From positions 62,001 to 126,000 of the forward strand of contig JAGTQZ010000009.1 of NCBI GenBank assembly GCA_018396705.1: a DNA stretch of 64,000 nucleotides, read 5' to 3'. Below the pieces are notes generated by a model. That model searched no databases and was not told where the DNA came from. It was given only the letters and a program-made list of their open reading frames with translations. The position numbers and the translations under genes were made by a program. The DNA comes from Candidatus Bathyarchaeota archaeon. Its GTDB lineage: Archaea > Thermoproteota > Bathyarchaeia > Bathyarchaeales > Bathycorpusculaceae. Every line of letters starts with the position of its first letter. Within the stretch, counting starts at the first letter, position 1. Positions 17,101 to 25,219 of this stretch are shown piece after piece.

Positions 17101-17283
17101 ATGAAGGAAAAGTTAATTGTCACCTTTTTGGCGCTAGCACTTTTAGTGTTCTCTGTTGTTGATCGTGTTTACGCCATAGAAGAATCCGTTGTCAACCAGT
17201 TTTTGGGCAGTCCACTGCTCGCCCTCACTGCAATAATTATAGCCGATGTAATAGCGTTTATTTACCGCAAAATCAAAAAATAG
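17101..17283 (+). CDS. Small two-helix membrane protein
   Basis: A 60-residue hydrophobic protein. Residues 5-22 form a first membrane helix or signal sequence (IVTFLALALLVFSVVD) and residues 36-55 a second (LLALTAIIIADVIAFIY), ending in a basic cap RKIKK. GAAGGT upstream at 17092-17097 is a weak ribosome site. It lies 32 bases after nusA on the same strand and could be co-transcribed. It converges with the SMC-type operon, 3 bases apart. Function unknown; a chance frame is less likely given the good start site and topology. Confidence 0.55.
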   Translation: MKEKLIVTFLALALLVFSVVDRVYAIEESVVNQFLGSPLLALTAIIIADVIAFIYRKIKK

Positions 17284-17286
17284 CGC

Positions 17287-17844
17287 CTATTTTGAGAGAA
17301 GCAAGTCTATCAGCGCTTTTTGGTCTACTTCCGCCATTGTCCGCCAGTCTAGGTATAATTGTTCGTTTTCGTCTTGGGATATGTATCCATAACGTATGTA
17401 GCGGTCTATGTTTAGGCTTGCCTTCCAGCCTGGCAGTTTTTCGCGTAACAGTTCTTCCACTTCTCTACGGGGCGCTTTCCCCCTCTTTGAGATTATGTAG
17501 GCTATTGTTATGGCTAGTCCGGCTAAGTCGTCTATACGCCATCCAACCATTTTAGCTTCTTTTGGCGTCAAGTCGCCTCGGAGCGTTATGTAAAATCTTG
17601 CTTTGTCCATTTCTTCTGGCATCAGTTTTTCAGAATGCGGTTTTTCTTCTTCAAAAACCATTTTAACCTGCAAGTCCAACGGCTTAAGGTACTCGTCTAA
17701 TATGCTAAGCACTTTCGGATAATCCGCGCCTAAAGCTTTCCGAAGTTCCCAACCCTTCACTCCAGGTTTTTTGTGTCGACGGTAAAAGAGCATGTGAACA
17801 GCGCGTTTAATTTTGCTGGCGTAAACTGCTTTTTGCCTGCTCAT
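17287..17844 (-). CDS. Winged-helix protein, Nse1/KITE-like candidate of an SMC complex
   Basis: A 185-residue protein that reads as two winged helices: residues about 8-92 (a helix with AVHMLFYRR, then GWELRKALGADYPKVLSILD and a strand RFYITLRG) and about 100-180 (LAGLAITIAYIISKRGKAPR, then a strand EQLYLDWRTMAEVDQ). The second unit resembles eukaryotic Nse1, where a helix, a KKxEAExxL-type helix and a final strand plus LGxRxxxELxQ helix occur. No RING finger is present. KITE subunits bind the kleisin of SMC5/6 and MukBEF-type complexes. It overlaps the preceding gene by 4 bases (ATGA), last of three coupled genes. The assignment is by eye and needs structure comparison. Confidence 0.7.
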   Translation of the reverse strand: MSRQKAVYASKIKRAVHMLFYRRHKKPGVKGWELRKALGADYPKVLSILDEYLKPLDLQVKMVFEEEKPHSEKLMPEEMDKARFYITLRGDLTPKEAKMVGWRIDDLAGLAITIAYIISKRGKAPRREVEELLREKLPGWKASLNIDRYIRYGYISQDENEQLYLDWRTMAEVDQKALIDLLLSK

Positions 17845-18671
17845 CGGGCTTTAGCTCCTTTTCTCCATTTTTCCCATTCTTCGCGGGTTATGGCTATGGG
17901 TAGCGAAACCAATTGTTTTTTGGTTGTTCGTCTCTGCTGTTTCTCAAAAGGTTTAATGAATATTTCCCCCTCTAAAGGGTAAACTTCAAGGGTTGCATAT
18001 CCATAGGTGACAAGAAAACTTGTCAAGAAAGCTCTATGAATGGTTTCCTCGTAGGTTTCCGCGCCCACAAAATCCCAATATCTGACTCTGCCGTTTTCGC
18101 CATTTTCAATGGCAAGTTTTTTCAACTCATTCCAGAAGTTTTCCAACTCTTCTGTGAAGGCCTTATCCCGCAGGATCTTCAGCCTTATAAGCTCCTCACG
18201 TGTAGCGGCGCCTCCAGTTTCTTCTGGTGTGGGGAACTCTTTCCATCTATCCTTTAATGGCGGTAGGCTTTCCCAATATTGTAGCGCCTCCTTTAAACTG
18301 TGAAGCGAAATCTGTTCAAGTTCAATTATTGGGTGCCATGCACCGAGAAAAGCTTCCACAACTGCTTCTTTTTCGAGACGTTTTATCTTCTCTTCAAGAA
18401 GGAACGGATCTGTGTAGAGGGAAGTAGAACGATGTTTAACCCATTCACTTTGAAGCCTAATGACCGATGCAAGGCGGTTTATTGCTTCAGCGTCTAGGCA
18501 AAGGTCTTCAGGCTGCTCCCATTCTGGAAAGAATTCCCTAATAACCTTTATTATCTCGTCCACATCAACCAAAAAGGGGTCAAGTAAGCGTTCCTCAACG
18601 GTTCGACACATTTCAATTACTCGTTGAAGCCTCTCCCTTCCGATTTTTGTGCGCTCACTTTTAGACTGCAT
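17841..18671 (-). CDS. Nse4/kleisin-like candidate subunit of an SMC complex
   Basis: A 276-residue protein. The N-terminal half is helical, with DPFLVDVDEIIKVIREFF and INRLASVIRLQSEWV reminiscent of a kleisin N-terminal helical domain. A charged linker covers about 140-185. The C-terminal part from residue 195 (YWDFVGAETYEETIHRAF, then SFLVTYGYATLEV, ending SLPIAITREEWEKW) lines up with the Nse4 C-terminal winged helix as I remember it (FxFVxxPxSFxxTVENxFYxSFLxRxGxA, ending in xxxWEE). The start overlaps the SMC stop by one base (TAATG) and the end overlaps the winged-helix gene by 4 bases, as for subunits made in fixed ratio. Kleisin identity is inferred. Confidence 0.7.
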   Translation of the reverse strand: MQSKSERTKIGRERLQRVIEMCRTVEERLLDPFLVDVDEIIKVIREFFPEWEQPEDLCLDAEAINRLASVIRLQSEWVKHRSTSLYTDPFLLEEKIKRLEKEAVVEAFLGAWHPIIELEQISLHSLKEALQYWESLPPLKDRWKEFPTPEETGGAATREELIRLKILRDKAFTEELENFWNELKKLAIENGENGRVRYWDFVGAETYEETIHRAFLTSFLVTYGYATLEVYPLEGEIFIKPFEKQQRRTTKKQLVSLPIAITREEWEKWRKGAKAR

Positions 18672-20593
18672 TAGGCAACCTCTTTAATTATAGATTTACC
18701 CTCAACATTCTGAACCGTAATTATGTTGACGTCATCTTGGGCGAAAGTTATTTGGCTTGGCGTGATCACCACGTACTGGGCATCTGCATTCTTGACTGTT
18801 GAAATGAGCATTTGAGCTATCAATTCACGGTTTTTGGGGTCCATGTGTACGTCGTACTCGTCTACGGCGCGGAAGGGCGAGCGTACATGCTGCTGTAAAG
18901 CTAACAGAAAACTCATGGTGGCTGTGGTTCTTTCGCCCCCGCTTTGAGTGTAGGCGTTAAGCGGCACCGGTTTGCCGCCCTTAAAGCCAACCAAGATTTC
19001 AAGTCCCGCCGCCTCAATGTCATGCTCGTTTATAAGTCTAATTTCGCCAACGGCTTGCGAATGCGCCAAAATCTTCTGGTATTCCAAGTTTACACGATCC
19101 AGCAGACTTTGGATGACGGTTCGCCAAGCTTGCATTCGCGTCTTAACTTCTACTAAGGCTTTTTCCCGGTTTTCCGCCACAAGCCTAGCCTTTTCCTTAA
19201 GCTCCAAGTAAAGCTGCGAATAAGATTCATACATGCGTTCAACATCTTCTGAAACGCCAGCTAAAGCAGCCAAATGTCCGTCCGTCACACGAATTTCATC
19301 CAAAATTTCGCCGACGCTTTTAATAGTAGCTATTCTTGGACCACCTTCCTCAGCCTTTTTGAGAGCTAAATCCAGTTGGGCTTTTGCGTCTTTAAGCTCC
19401 TTATCCAGTTCTTCAATGTTTGCCTTCACGTTCTCCATCCGGTAATTCAGCAGCGCAAGCTTGACCCGCGCGTCTAGAATTTGACTTTCAACTTTTTCCA
19501 TATGTCCCTCAAAGATTCTGATTTCCGAAAGTCTCTTATTCAATTCTTCATCCAGCTTAGAAATTTTCTGTTTTGAAATTTCCATAAGCTCTTTTAGACT
19601 TCCAGTTTTTAAAAGTTTCAAACGTTGCCCGCTGATCACAGCTTCATTTTCTATAAGTGCCGTTTCTGTCATTAGTTGTTCGCAAAGCGAAATTGTAGCT
19701 TGACTTCCAGCTTTCTCCCGTTCAAGGCTTATGAGGCCGCTAAGTTTTTCCCTCCATTCGCTTCTCAATTTTTCAAGTTGACTTTGCCGGCTTAGAAGAT
19801 GTTCTTCGACTGTTTTGGCTTCTGCTTCGATCTGTCTCAGTAATGCTTGTTCTTTCTCACGTTTAGCTTCTAGTTCTTCCAGAATGTTTTCGCGGCGGTT
19901 CACCTCAGCCCACGCAAGTTCCCGTTCCAGGAAGCGTCTTTTAGCTATTAGTTGCTTCTTTTCTTGAAGTCTTTCGTATTGTTCCCGCCAGTAATTAAGC
20001 GTCTGTTCCGCTGACTCCAAAAGCTTGCTTATGGATTCTTCTTGGCTGAGTATGCGGGTAAGCTTTTTTTGGGCTTCTAAAACATTTTCGCGGTAAGCTT
20101 CAAGTCCAACAGCCGCTTCAACCATGCGGAGCTTTTCCTGCGGGGAAAGCACCGTAAACTGTTCCACCATGTTTTGGTGCATGATAATCAACATGTTGTC
20201 CGGATCAACGCCTAGCTTAGCTAAAAGCCTCTCCACATCCTGCTTCGAGACAGCCTTGTTTTCAAGCTCAAACCAGTACTTGCCATCCCGTCTTAAGACA
20301 CGTGTCAAAAAAATCTGATCCTTGTTAAACTTTGAAACAGGCCGTTTGCCGCTTCGCCTAGAATTATCCAAAATAAGCGTAACACGAGCTTGATCTTTGC
20401 CCCAACGGATCAAATCACTCAACCTTCTGGAACGCTCAGTATAGGACTGACCTAAAGCCACCGAAATAGCCAACAAAAGCGAAGATTTTCCAGCACCATT
20501 AGGACCGCAAACAACGTTAACACCGGGTTTAAAGGGTACCCTAGCATACTCGTAACTCATGAAGTTCTCAAGGATTACTTCACTTATCAGCAC
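18671..20593 (-). CDS. SMC5/6-like ATPase, short form
   Basis: A 640-residue ABC-type ATPase of the SMC/Rad50 class. Walker A GPNGAGKS is at residues 30-37, the ABC signature SGGER at 551-555, Walker B ends FRAVDE at 574-579, and the D-loop follows (HMDPKN). The text after Walker B (SPFRAVDEYDVHMD) and the late VVITPSQITF strongly recall Smc6, and the N-terminal NFMSYEYARVPFKPGVNVV plus MHQNMVEQF recall Smc5/6 heads. Two coiled-coil arms (about 165-290 and 320-420) are much shorter than in canonical SMC proteins, and I see no glycine-rich hinge. Start GTG at 20593 with GAGG upstream. First gene of three coupled genes. Alternatives: a Rad50-like or arcadin-4-like ATPase. Confidence 0.85.
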   Translation of the reverse strand: MLISEVILENFMSYEYARVPFKPGVNVVCGPNGAGKSSLLLAISVALGQSYTERSRRLSDLIRWGKDQARVTLILDNSRRSGKRPVSKFNKDQIFLTRVLRRDGKYWFELENKAVSKQDVERLLAKLGVDPDNMLIIMHQNMVEQFTVLSPQEKLRMVEAAVGLEAYRENVLEAQKKLTRILSQEESISKLLESAEQTLNYWREQYERLQEKKQLIAKRRFLERELAWAEVNRRENILEELEAKREKEQALLRQIEAEAKTVEEHLLSRQSQLEKLRSEWREKLSGLISLEREKAGSQATISLCEQLMTETALIENEAVISGQRLKLLKTGSLKELMEISKQKISKLDEELNKRLSEIRIFEGHMEKVESQILDARVKLALLNYRMENVKANIEELDKELKDAKAQLDLALKKAEEGGPRIATIKSVGEILDEIRVTDGHLAALAGVSEDVERMYESYSQLYLELKEKARLVAENREKALVEVKTRMQAWRTVIQSLLDRVNLEYQKILAHSQAVGEIRLINEHDIEAAGLEILVGFKGGKPVPLNAYTQSGGERTTATMSFLLALQQHVRSPFRAVDEYDVHMDPKNRELIAQMLISTVKNADAQYVVITPSQITFAQDDVNIITVQNVEGKSIIKEVA

Positions 20594-20699
20594 TGTTTTG
20601 CCTCTGTTTCTCCAGCTGCACTATAAGATAGAGGTTAAAAACCTTTATTAAAACAATCGGGCTAAAACCATAGAAGGAACTGCCTGCTGTACATCCATG

Positions 20700-20978
20700 T
20701 TATACTTTTAGCGAATTAAGGAGTGTAATATTTCCTTCAAGCCACATTTGAAGCTGACTAATTTGAGCATCCAAAGCAGAAATCTGAGAGGCATAAGGAT
20801 GTTGTGTTCCTATCTGACCACACTTGCAGTTGATCGTTTTACCCCCAATTGCCTCCATCTCAATTCTTAAAGGCTACCATGGATGCATAACTGACAATAA
20901 TCCTAACAAGACCAACTAAAGAATTATGAACAATTTCTGATGCAATCGCTATATTTTTCCCACGACTTTTTCATTCAT
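20700..20978 (-). pseudogene. Decayed small gene with frameshifts
   Basis: On the minus strand an ATG at 20978 after a G-rich ribosome-like site opens MNEKVVGK, then breaks at a run of A. One base over, the text continues as coding-like NIAIASEIVHNSLVGLVR and IIVSYASMVAFKN, then breaks again. A third frame, which has its own ATG at 20858 and a 52-residue reading to 20700, continues with a CKCG pair and a helical QISALDAQISQLQMWLEGN. Three frames that together read like one small helical protein suggest a gene with two indels. The C-terminal frame could still be expressed alone. Family unknown. Confidence 0.35.
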
Positions 20979-21143
20979 ATTACCGCCCCCATTGAAATCG
21001 CGTCAAAACACAAAACAAGAATTTGTCTTATAGATTGTTTCTGTCGGCTGATGAGAAGCCCAATGGCCATTCTCTTGATTATTCAACTTGTAAATGAACC
21101 TATTAGAGTTGGAGTGAGTGTTGTATAGAAAAAGAGGATGGTG
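20979..21143. other. Intergenic stretch without a recognised gene
   Basis: Between the decayed gene and ftsZ. A 62-codon plus-strand frame crosses it (20940-21128) but has no ribosome site and no family-like text. A CTGATGA at about 21048 resembles a C/D RNA box but lacks the matching D and D' boxes. I see no tRNA, structured RNA or repeat. It probably contains only the 3' end of the ftsZ transcript. Confidence 0.4.
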
Positions 21144-22220
21144 TTATCGTATTTTGATGGGGCCTATGCGCTTTTCGCGTCGTCTTAAGAATGCGCTTTC
21201 TACACCTGTTACGACGGCCATGACTGAGACGCTTCCCTGCATTTCCTTGTCGACTCTTGCGCCCCAGATTACCTTCGCCTTTGGTGGTAGCGAACGCTTC
21301 ATAATTTCCGCAGCATGGCTGACCTCGAAAAGGGTTAGGTCTTCGCCGCCAGAAACATGTATAAGCAAGCCACGGGCTTTTGTCACATCTTCTATGTCTA
21401 AGAGACGTCCGTTCAAGGCTTTTTCGACAGCTTGCTCCACTCGGCCTTCTCCTGTACCTTCGCCTACCCCTATTGAGGCAAGGCCTGCTCCCTGCATTAT
21501 TGCCCTTAAATCTGCGTAGTCTAGGTTGATTAGACTGGCTGTTGTTATTGTTTCGGTTATGCCCTTAATGAATTTTCCAATGGTGGTGTTTGCCACACCT
21601 AAAGCTTCTTTGAAGGGAAGGTTTCCAGCAACTTTAACAAGCCGGTTATTATCAATCACAACAACGGTGTCGCATGATCTTTTTAATCTATCTAAACCTT
21701 TCTTTGCTATTTCCATTCTGGCGGTTTCAACGTCAAAGGGAAGCGTAACAACGCCTATAATCAAGTGTGGAATTGGCGACTCTTCAAACCTTTTACGCAT
21801 CTCTTCCGACAATGCAGTTATGGCGCCTGTTCCCGTTCCCCCTCCTAATCCAGCAACCAGAAATATTATGTTGGCGTCAGCTATTTCTTGAACGACTCTG
21901 TCTGCGCTTTCAAGTAGAGCCTTAGCTCCTAGTTCAGGGTATCCGCCACAGCCTAAACCTTTAGTTAGGTTTGCGCCTATTAGGATTCTTCTGTCAGCTT
22001 TTGTTATCCTTAAGTGATTTGCGTCCGTGTTTACTGCTACAAGTTTGGCTCCGACTATGCCTTTTTCCTTTATCCATGTTATTATATTTGATCCCGCTCC
22101 GCCTAGACCTACTGCTAAAATTGACGGTTGGGCAAGTCTAGCGAATTGTTCAATTTCTTCGTCCTTTACGTGTAGGATGGCCTGTGTCTCTGTTTGGGGA
22201 GTAATTACTTCATTCGGCAC
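21144..22220 (-). CDS. ftsZ: Cell division GTPase FtsZ
   Basis: Tubulin-family GTPase that forms the division ring, 358 residues. The N-terminal nucleotide loop GLGGAGSNII is at residues 38-47, and the tubulin signature GGGTGTG is at 126-132. The later NLPFKEALGVANTTIGKF and the domain ending VSVMAVVTGVES are as in FtsZ. The C-terminal tail (LRRREKRIGPIKIR) is short and basic. Start is GTG at 22220 with AGAGGTG at 22226-22232. A TATA-like AATATTTATTAG near 22264 would give a short leader. FtsZ rather than CetZ is judged from the intact N-terminal loop and division-type sequence. Confidence 0.96.
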   Translation of the reverse strand: MPNEVITPQTETQAILHVKDEEIEQFARLAQPSILAVGLGGAGSNIITWIKEKGIVGAKLVAVNTDANHLRITKADRRILIGANLTKGLGCGGYPELGAKALLESADRVVQEIADANIIFLVAGLGGGTGTGAITALSEEMRKRFEESPIPHLIIGVVTLPFDVETARMEIAKKGLDRLKRSCDTVVVIDNNRLVKVAGNLPFKEALGVANTTIGKFIKGITETITTASLINLDYADLRAIMQGAGLASIGVGEGTGEGRVEQAVEKALNGRLLDIEDVTKARGLLIHVSGGEDLTLFEVSHAAEIMKRSLPPKAKVIWGARVDKEMQGSVSVMAVVTGVESAFLRRREKRIGPIKIR

Positions 22221-22312
22221 GTTTTCACCTCTGTCTGTATATAAGTGCGACGCACAAACTAATAAATATTACGTCTTACGAATAACGACATATTTTCTTT
22301 TCCAGAACACCC

Positions 22313-22320
22313 CTTATAAA
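22313..22320 (+). promoter_or_regulatory. TATA box for the 22354 gene
   Basis: CTTATAAA, preceded by CC as in a weak BRE, lies 38 bases before the GTG at 22354. With the usual 25-27 base spacing, transcription would start near 22343, leaving a leader of about 11 bases that holds the GAGGG ribosome site at 22343-22347. This supports the chosen gene start over the long upstream open frame. Confidence 0.5.
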
Positions 22321-22353
22321 CAATTCATACTTCTTCAAAGTCGAGGGAAAAAC

Positions 22354-22743
22354 GTGAACAAACTTGAAATAATGGAGAAATTCATGTACACATTTGTTGG
22401 AAACGGCCTTCACTTGATAATAAAGGATCAAGACGACAGCTTTCTCATTCACACAATAGAAGTCATGCAAAAAGCGGATGAAACATGCATTGTAAAAGAA
22501 ATTCCTATAGGGGACTACTTTCTACACTTAAGAGCCGTAAATAAACATGGTGAAGAAATGTCAATGATCTGCAATTGGAGTCCGGAATTTTTGCAAAGTC
22601 TACTTGAAAGCTCCAAAATAGCGAAAGAGGCGGGCTGCTCGAGCATCATAATGTTCAGAGATCAAAAGACCAATAATTGGATGATAGTTTTTGGAAGACT
22701 CAACGGGCACAGTGAAAAACCGCAAGTGTCTTACATCATTTAA
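22354..22743 (+). CDS. Hypothetical protein
   Basis: Unrecognised soluble protein of about 129 residues. It is alpha/beta with strands such as GLHLIIKDQDDSFLIHTIEV and a late SSIIMFRDQKTNNWMIVFGR, without membrane helices or obvious metal motifs. The frame is open far upstream into ftsZ, but that part is antisense to the real ftsZ gene. I start at GTG 22354 because GAGGG sits at 22343-22347 and a TATA box lies 38 bases upstream. An ATG at 22372 is an alternative. Divergent from ftsZ. Confidence 0.7.
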   Translation: MNKLEIMEKFMYTFVGNGLHLIIKDQDDSFLIHTIEVMQKADETCIVKEIPIGDYFLHLRAVNKHGEEMSMICNWSPEFLQSLLESSKIAKEAGCSSIIMFRDQKTNNWMIVFGRLNGHSEKPQVSYII

Positions 22744-22815
22744 TCTATGTTTTTCTGTCCACCCTTTTAAGCGTAAAACTTTAGTTTTAAAATTTTGTAA
22801 AAGTTATTGATAGCT

Positions 22816-23508
22816 ATGGTTGTTGCCGGCAAGGTTTTTAGACTTTTAGAAAAACTTTCTTTGGATGAAATTGCTTCCAAGCTTAACGGCTACCACGTTG
22901 AAGAACCTTATGAAGAAGGTGATTACCAGTTTACGCTTATAACAGAAGTTGGGGGTCTTCTACTAAAACCGGAAGAAAACATGTTGAGAGGCGTTTACTC
23001 CCATGACTATGTAATCCATGTTTTCCACAGAGGTAAAGTTGCACCATTTCCCCGTACAATTGAAGCATTATTCTGTTTTTCCCCGTTTGAGGATGCAACA
23101 TTCCTAACAATTGTTGAGAGGAAACGTTTAGCCAATTTCATAGCGAACAAGCTCAGCGAAATCCTCTTTGACAGAGTCGGCGGCATAGTTGAAGCACGCA
23201 TTCCACCGGAAGCACTTCGCGATTTCCACTTGAAAAATCCAGAGGATACTAAGATCACGTTTTTCGATAACGTTGATATTCCAAACGTGAATAAACTTTC
23301 ACTTTATGGACCTGACCTAGTGAACACCTCACTTTTTGAAGACTACTGCAAGCACGGCGACTTGTGGTATATTGTGGCCAGCTCAAGAGAATACGGCTAC
23401 GTGGTTGGCATAACAAGAGATGCTTCCGTAACCATATTTAACATTACAGACAAGGAGAAATACCTTGAATACGTAGTTAAAGAGGTTTACCCGCTGATTC
23501 TAAAATAA
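22816..23508 (+). CDS. Hypothetical archaeal protein
   Basis: Unrecognised 230-residue soluble protein, beginning MVVAGKVFRLLEKLSLDEIA. It looks like two alpha/beta units, with strand-rich text at DYQFTLITEVGGLLLKP and again LWYIVASSREYGYVVGITR. No catalytic motif, membrane helix or cysteine cluster is visible. Start ATG 22816 is preferred over the TTG at 22807, neither with a strong ribosome site. It follows another unknown gene on the same strand by about 70 bases and precedes the coiled-coil/SPFH pair by 84 bases. Conservation of these neighbours would help, but cannot be judged here. Confidence 0.75.
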   Translation: MVVAGKVFRLLEKLSLDEIASKLNGYHVEEPYEEGDYQFTLITEVGGLLLKPEENMLRGVYSHDYVIHVFHRGKVAPFPRTIEALFCFSPFEDATFLTIVERKRLANFIANKLSEILFDRVGGIVEARIPPEALRDFHLKNPEDTKITFFDNVDIPNVNKLSLYGPDLVNTSLFEDYCKHGDLWYIVASSREYGYVVGITRDASVTIFNITDKEKYLEYVVKEVYPLILK

Positions 23509-23592
23509 ACACCGTCGACAAGCCCGCATGGATGCATTAAGGGTAAAGTTTAGGTGAGGGTATTACATATTTTAGGCGTTAGAGGAATTTGA

Positions 23593-24120
23593 ATGTCTGA
23601 AAAAGAAACTCTGGAAAAGGTTAAGGATAGGCAGGGACTTTTGGCAAAAATTCAAAATGTTTTCAGGATGGGTTACGCTACAAGGGAGGACGTGCGGGAG
23701 ATTGACAAAAAACTCCGCGACCTTTACTATGCAGACTTCAAGAGTCTGCGCCATAAGTGGGAAGAAATTTACCTCGCAGCTTTAAACGCCGGGAAAGCTG
23801 CCGAGGACTTCAAAAAGGTTATTCAAGTCATTGATCGTGTCGGCGAGAAAGTCCACCGTGCCGATTATGGTTATGCTGGTTTGATGGACCGTAAGGGAAG
23901 CATACGTGAAACCGAACTAACTCGCGTTCTAAACTATGATAAGGCTTTAAACGATGAACTTCAAAGTATCGTTAAAGCTGTGGATGAACTCTACAATGAT
24001 ATGCAGACTGGAAATTGGACGGATGCCATCGCCAAGGCGCGGAACATTAAATCCTTAATACTTGGTTTTGAATCTAAATGGGATGAACGTGAAAAACAGT
24101 TTAGACCCTTGGAGGTTTAA
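23593..24120 (+). CDS. Helical protein paired with an SPFH/zinc-ribbon protein
   Basis: A 175-residue, almost wholly helical protein with coiled-coil character (KLRDLYYADFKSLRHKWEEI, later ALNDELQSIVKAVDELYNDM). No membrane helix, cysteines or catalytic motif. ATG 23593 follows TTAGAGGAATTTGA, a good GAGGA ribosome site. The next gene, an SPFH protein, starts 5 bases after its stop, so the two are co-translated and probably partners. It may be the scaffold or regulatory subunit of an SPFH assembly. Function unknown. Confidence 0.75.
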   Translation: MSEKETLEKVKDRQGLLAKIQNVFRMGYATREDVREIDKKLRDLYYADFKSLRHKWEEIYLAALNAGKAAEDFKKVIQVIDRVGEKVHRADYGYAGLMDRKGSIRETELTRVLNYDKALNDELQSIVKAVDELYNDMQTGNWTDAIAKARNIKSLILGFESKWDEREKQFRPLEV

Positions 24121-24125
24121 GTTAG

Positions 24126-25202
24126 ATGCCAATAATTGAGCGTGTCGCATGGGATAATGCTGGACCAGAGGATATTGCTTACCGTTTTCCAAAGCTCACA
24201 CTTAAATATGGAAGCCAAGTCATTGTTAAAGAAAATCAGTGGGCAGTCTTCTTCCGCGACGGAAAAGCCTATGATGTTTTTGGGCCTGGAAGACACACTA
24301 TAACTAGCAACAATATTCCGCTCTTAACTGGTGCCCTGAAAGCTTTAGGGATTATAGGTGACATCTTCGACTGTGAAGTTGTCTTTGTCAGCAACAGCCA
24401 GTTCCGAGCGAACTTTGGCGGGAAAGCGTATTCCGCACCAAGTGGAGATATAAAATATCAGGCGGAAATAGGATTTTATGGTTACATGCTTTATAAGGTT
24501 GAGGATCCTAAACTTTTTGTTGTAGAGTTTTTTGGCAACCGAGGTGCAAGCACTTCTCGGGACGTGGAAAACTACATTAGAGGCTTTATTAACGAGCGAA
24601 TAATAAGCGAGTTCGGCCGCCACGATATTTTTGAGGTTGTGAAAAATGCAGATGTCACCACAGATAAAGTAGCCCTGAAAATCAGCGACGAAGCCGCGAG
24701 AGTTGGCTTAAAAGTAATTGATTGTGTTTTCGAAGGCATAAACATACCCGAAGAAGCTAGGCGCTTTGCCTCTGGACTGGGCGCCCAAGCCATGATGATG
24801 CAATATATGAAAGAAACAGCAGGCGAACTAAAGGGAGCCGAGGGCGGAGGCGCAGCTGCCGCAGGCTTGGGCGCAGGCGTAGGCTTAACAATGCCTTTCT
24901 TGATGGCGCAACAGTTACAGCAAGCCCAGACAGCCCAAGCTCAGCAAGTGGTTATCTGTCCAAACTGTGGAGCCAAAAATCCTGTCGGCATGAAGTTCTG
25001 CGGGCAATGTGGCTCAAGCTTAGCGCCACCAGCAAAAATCAAATGTCCAAAGTGCGGCGCTGAAAACCCTGCTGGAATGAAGTTCTGCGGGCAATGTGGC
25101 TCGCCATTAACCCAAACCGCAGAAACCACTTGTCCAAACTGTGGCGCAAAGAATCCGCCGGGAATGAAATTCTGCGGAAACTGTGGAGCAAAACTGGGCT
25201 AG
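24126..25202 (+). CDS. SPFH-domain protein with three C-terminal zinc ribbons
   Basis: A 358-residue protein in three parts. Residues 1-220 are an SPFH/band-7-type domain of the virion-core/YdjI kind (ENQWAVFFRDGKAYDVFGPG, then EARRFASGLGAQAMMMQY). Residues 225-270 are a glycine/alanine- then glutamine-rich linker. Residues 275-358 are three near-identical zinc ribbons of the form CPNCGAKNPxGMKFCGxCG. No transmembrane segment is evident; SPFH proteins gather on membranes as oligomers. The zinc ribbons probably recruit partners. Preceded at 5 bases by a helical partner gene and convergent with another zinc-ribbon gene 17 bases on. Confidence 0.88.
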   Translation: MPIIERVAWDNAGPEDIAYRFPKLTLKYGSQVIVKENQWAVFFRDGKAYDVFGPGRHTITSNNIPLLTGALKALGIIGDIFDCEVVFVSNSQFRANFGGKAYSAPSGDIKYQAEIGFYGYMLYKVEDPKLFVVEFFGNRGASTSRDVENYIRGFINERIISEFGRHDIFEVVKNADVTTDKVALKISDEAARVGLKVIDCVFEGINIPEEARRFASGLGAQAMMMQYMKETAGELKGAEGGGAAAAGLGAGVGLTMPFLMAQQLQQAQTAQAQQVVICPNCGAKNPVGMKFCGQCGSSLAPPAKIKCPKCGAENPAGMKFCGQCGSPLTQTAETTCPNCGAKNPPGMKFCGNCGAKLG

Positions 25203-25219
25203 AACCCATTCCCATTTTT

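Noticed and set aside
21040-21110. Possible C/D box RNA (CTGATGA)
   Set aside because: The C box has C instead of A/G at the first place, and I find no D, D' or C' boxes at workable spacing.
20940-21128. Plus-strand 62-codon frame
   Set aside because: It lies antisense to the decayed gene and has low-complexity text and no ribosome site.
21144-22220. CetZ or artubulin instead of FtsZ
   Set aside because: The N-terminal GLGGAGSN loop, GGGTGTG and the division-type C-terminal half fit FtsZ better; nothing suggests CetZ.
22027-22353. N-terminal extension of the 22354 gene into ftsZ
   Set aside because: This part is exactly antisense to the ftsZ start. A TATA box and a ribosome site support GTG 22354.
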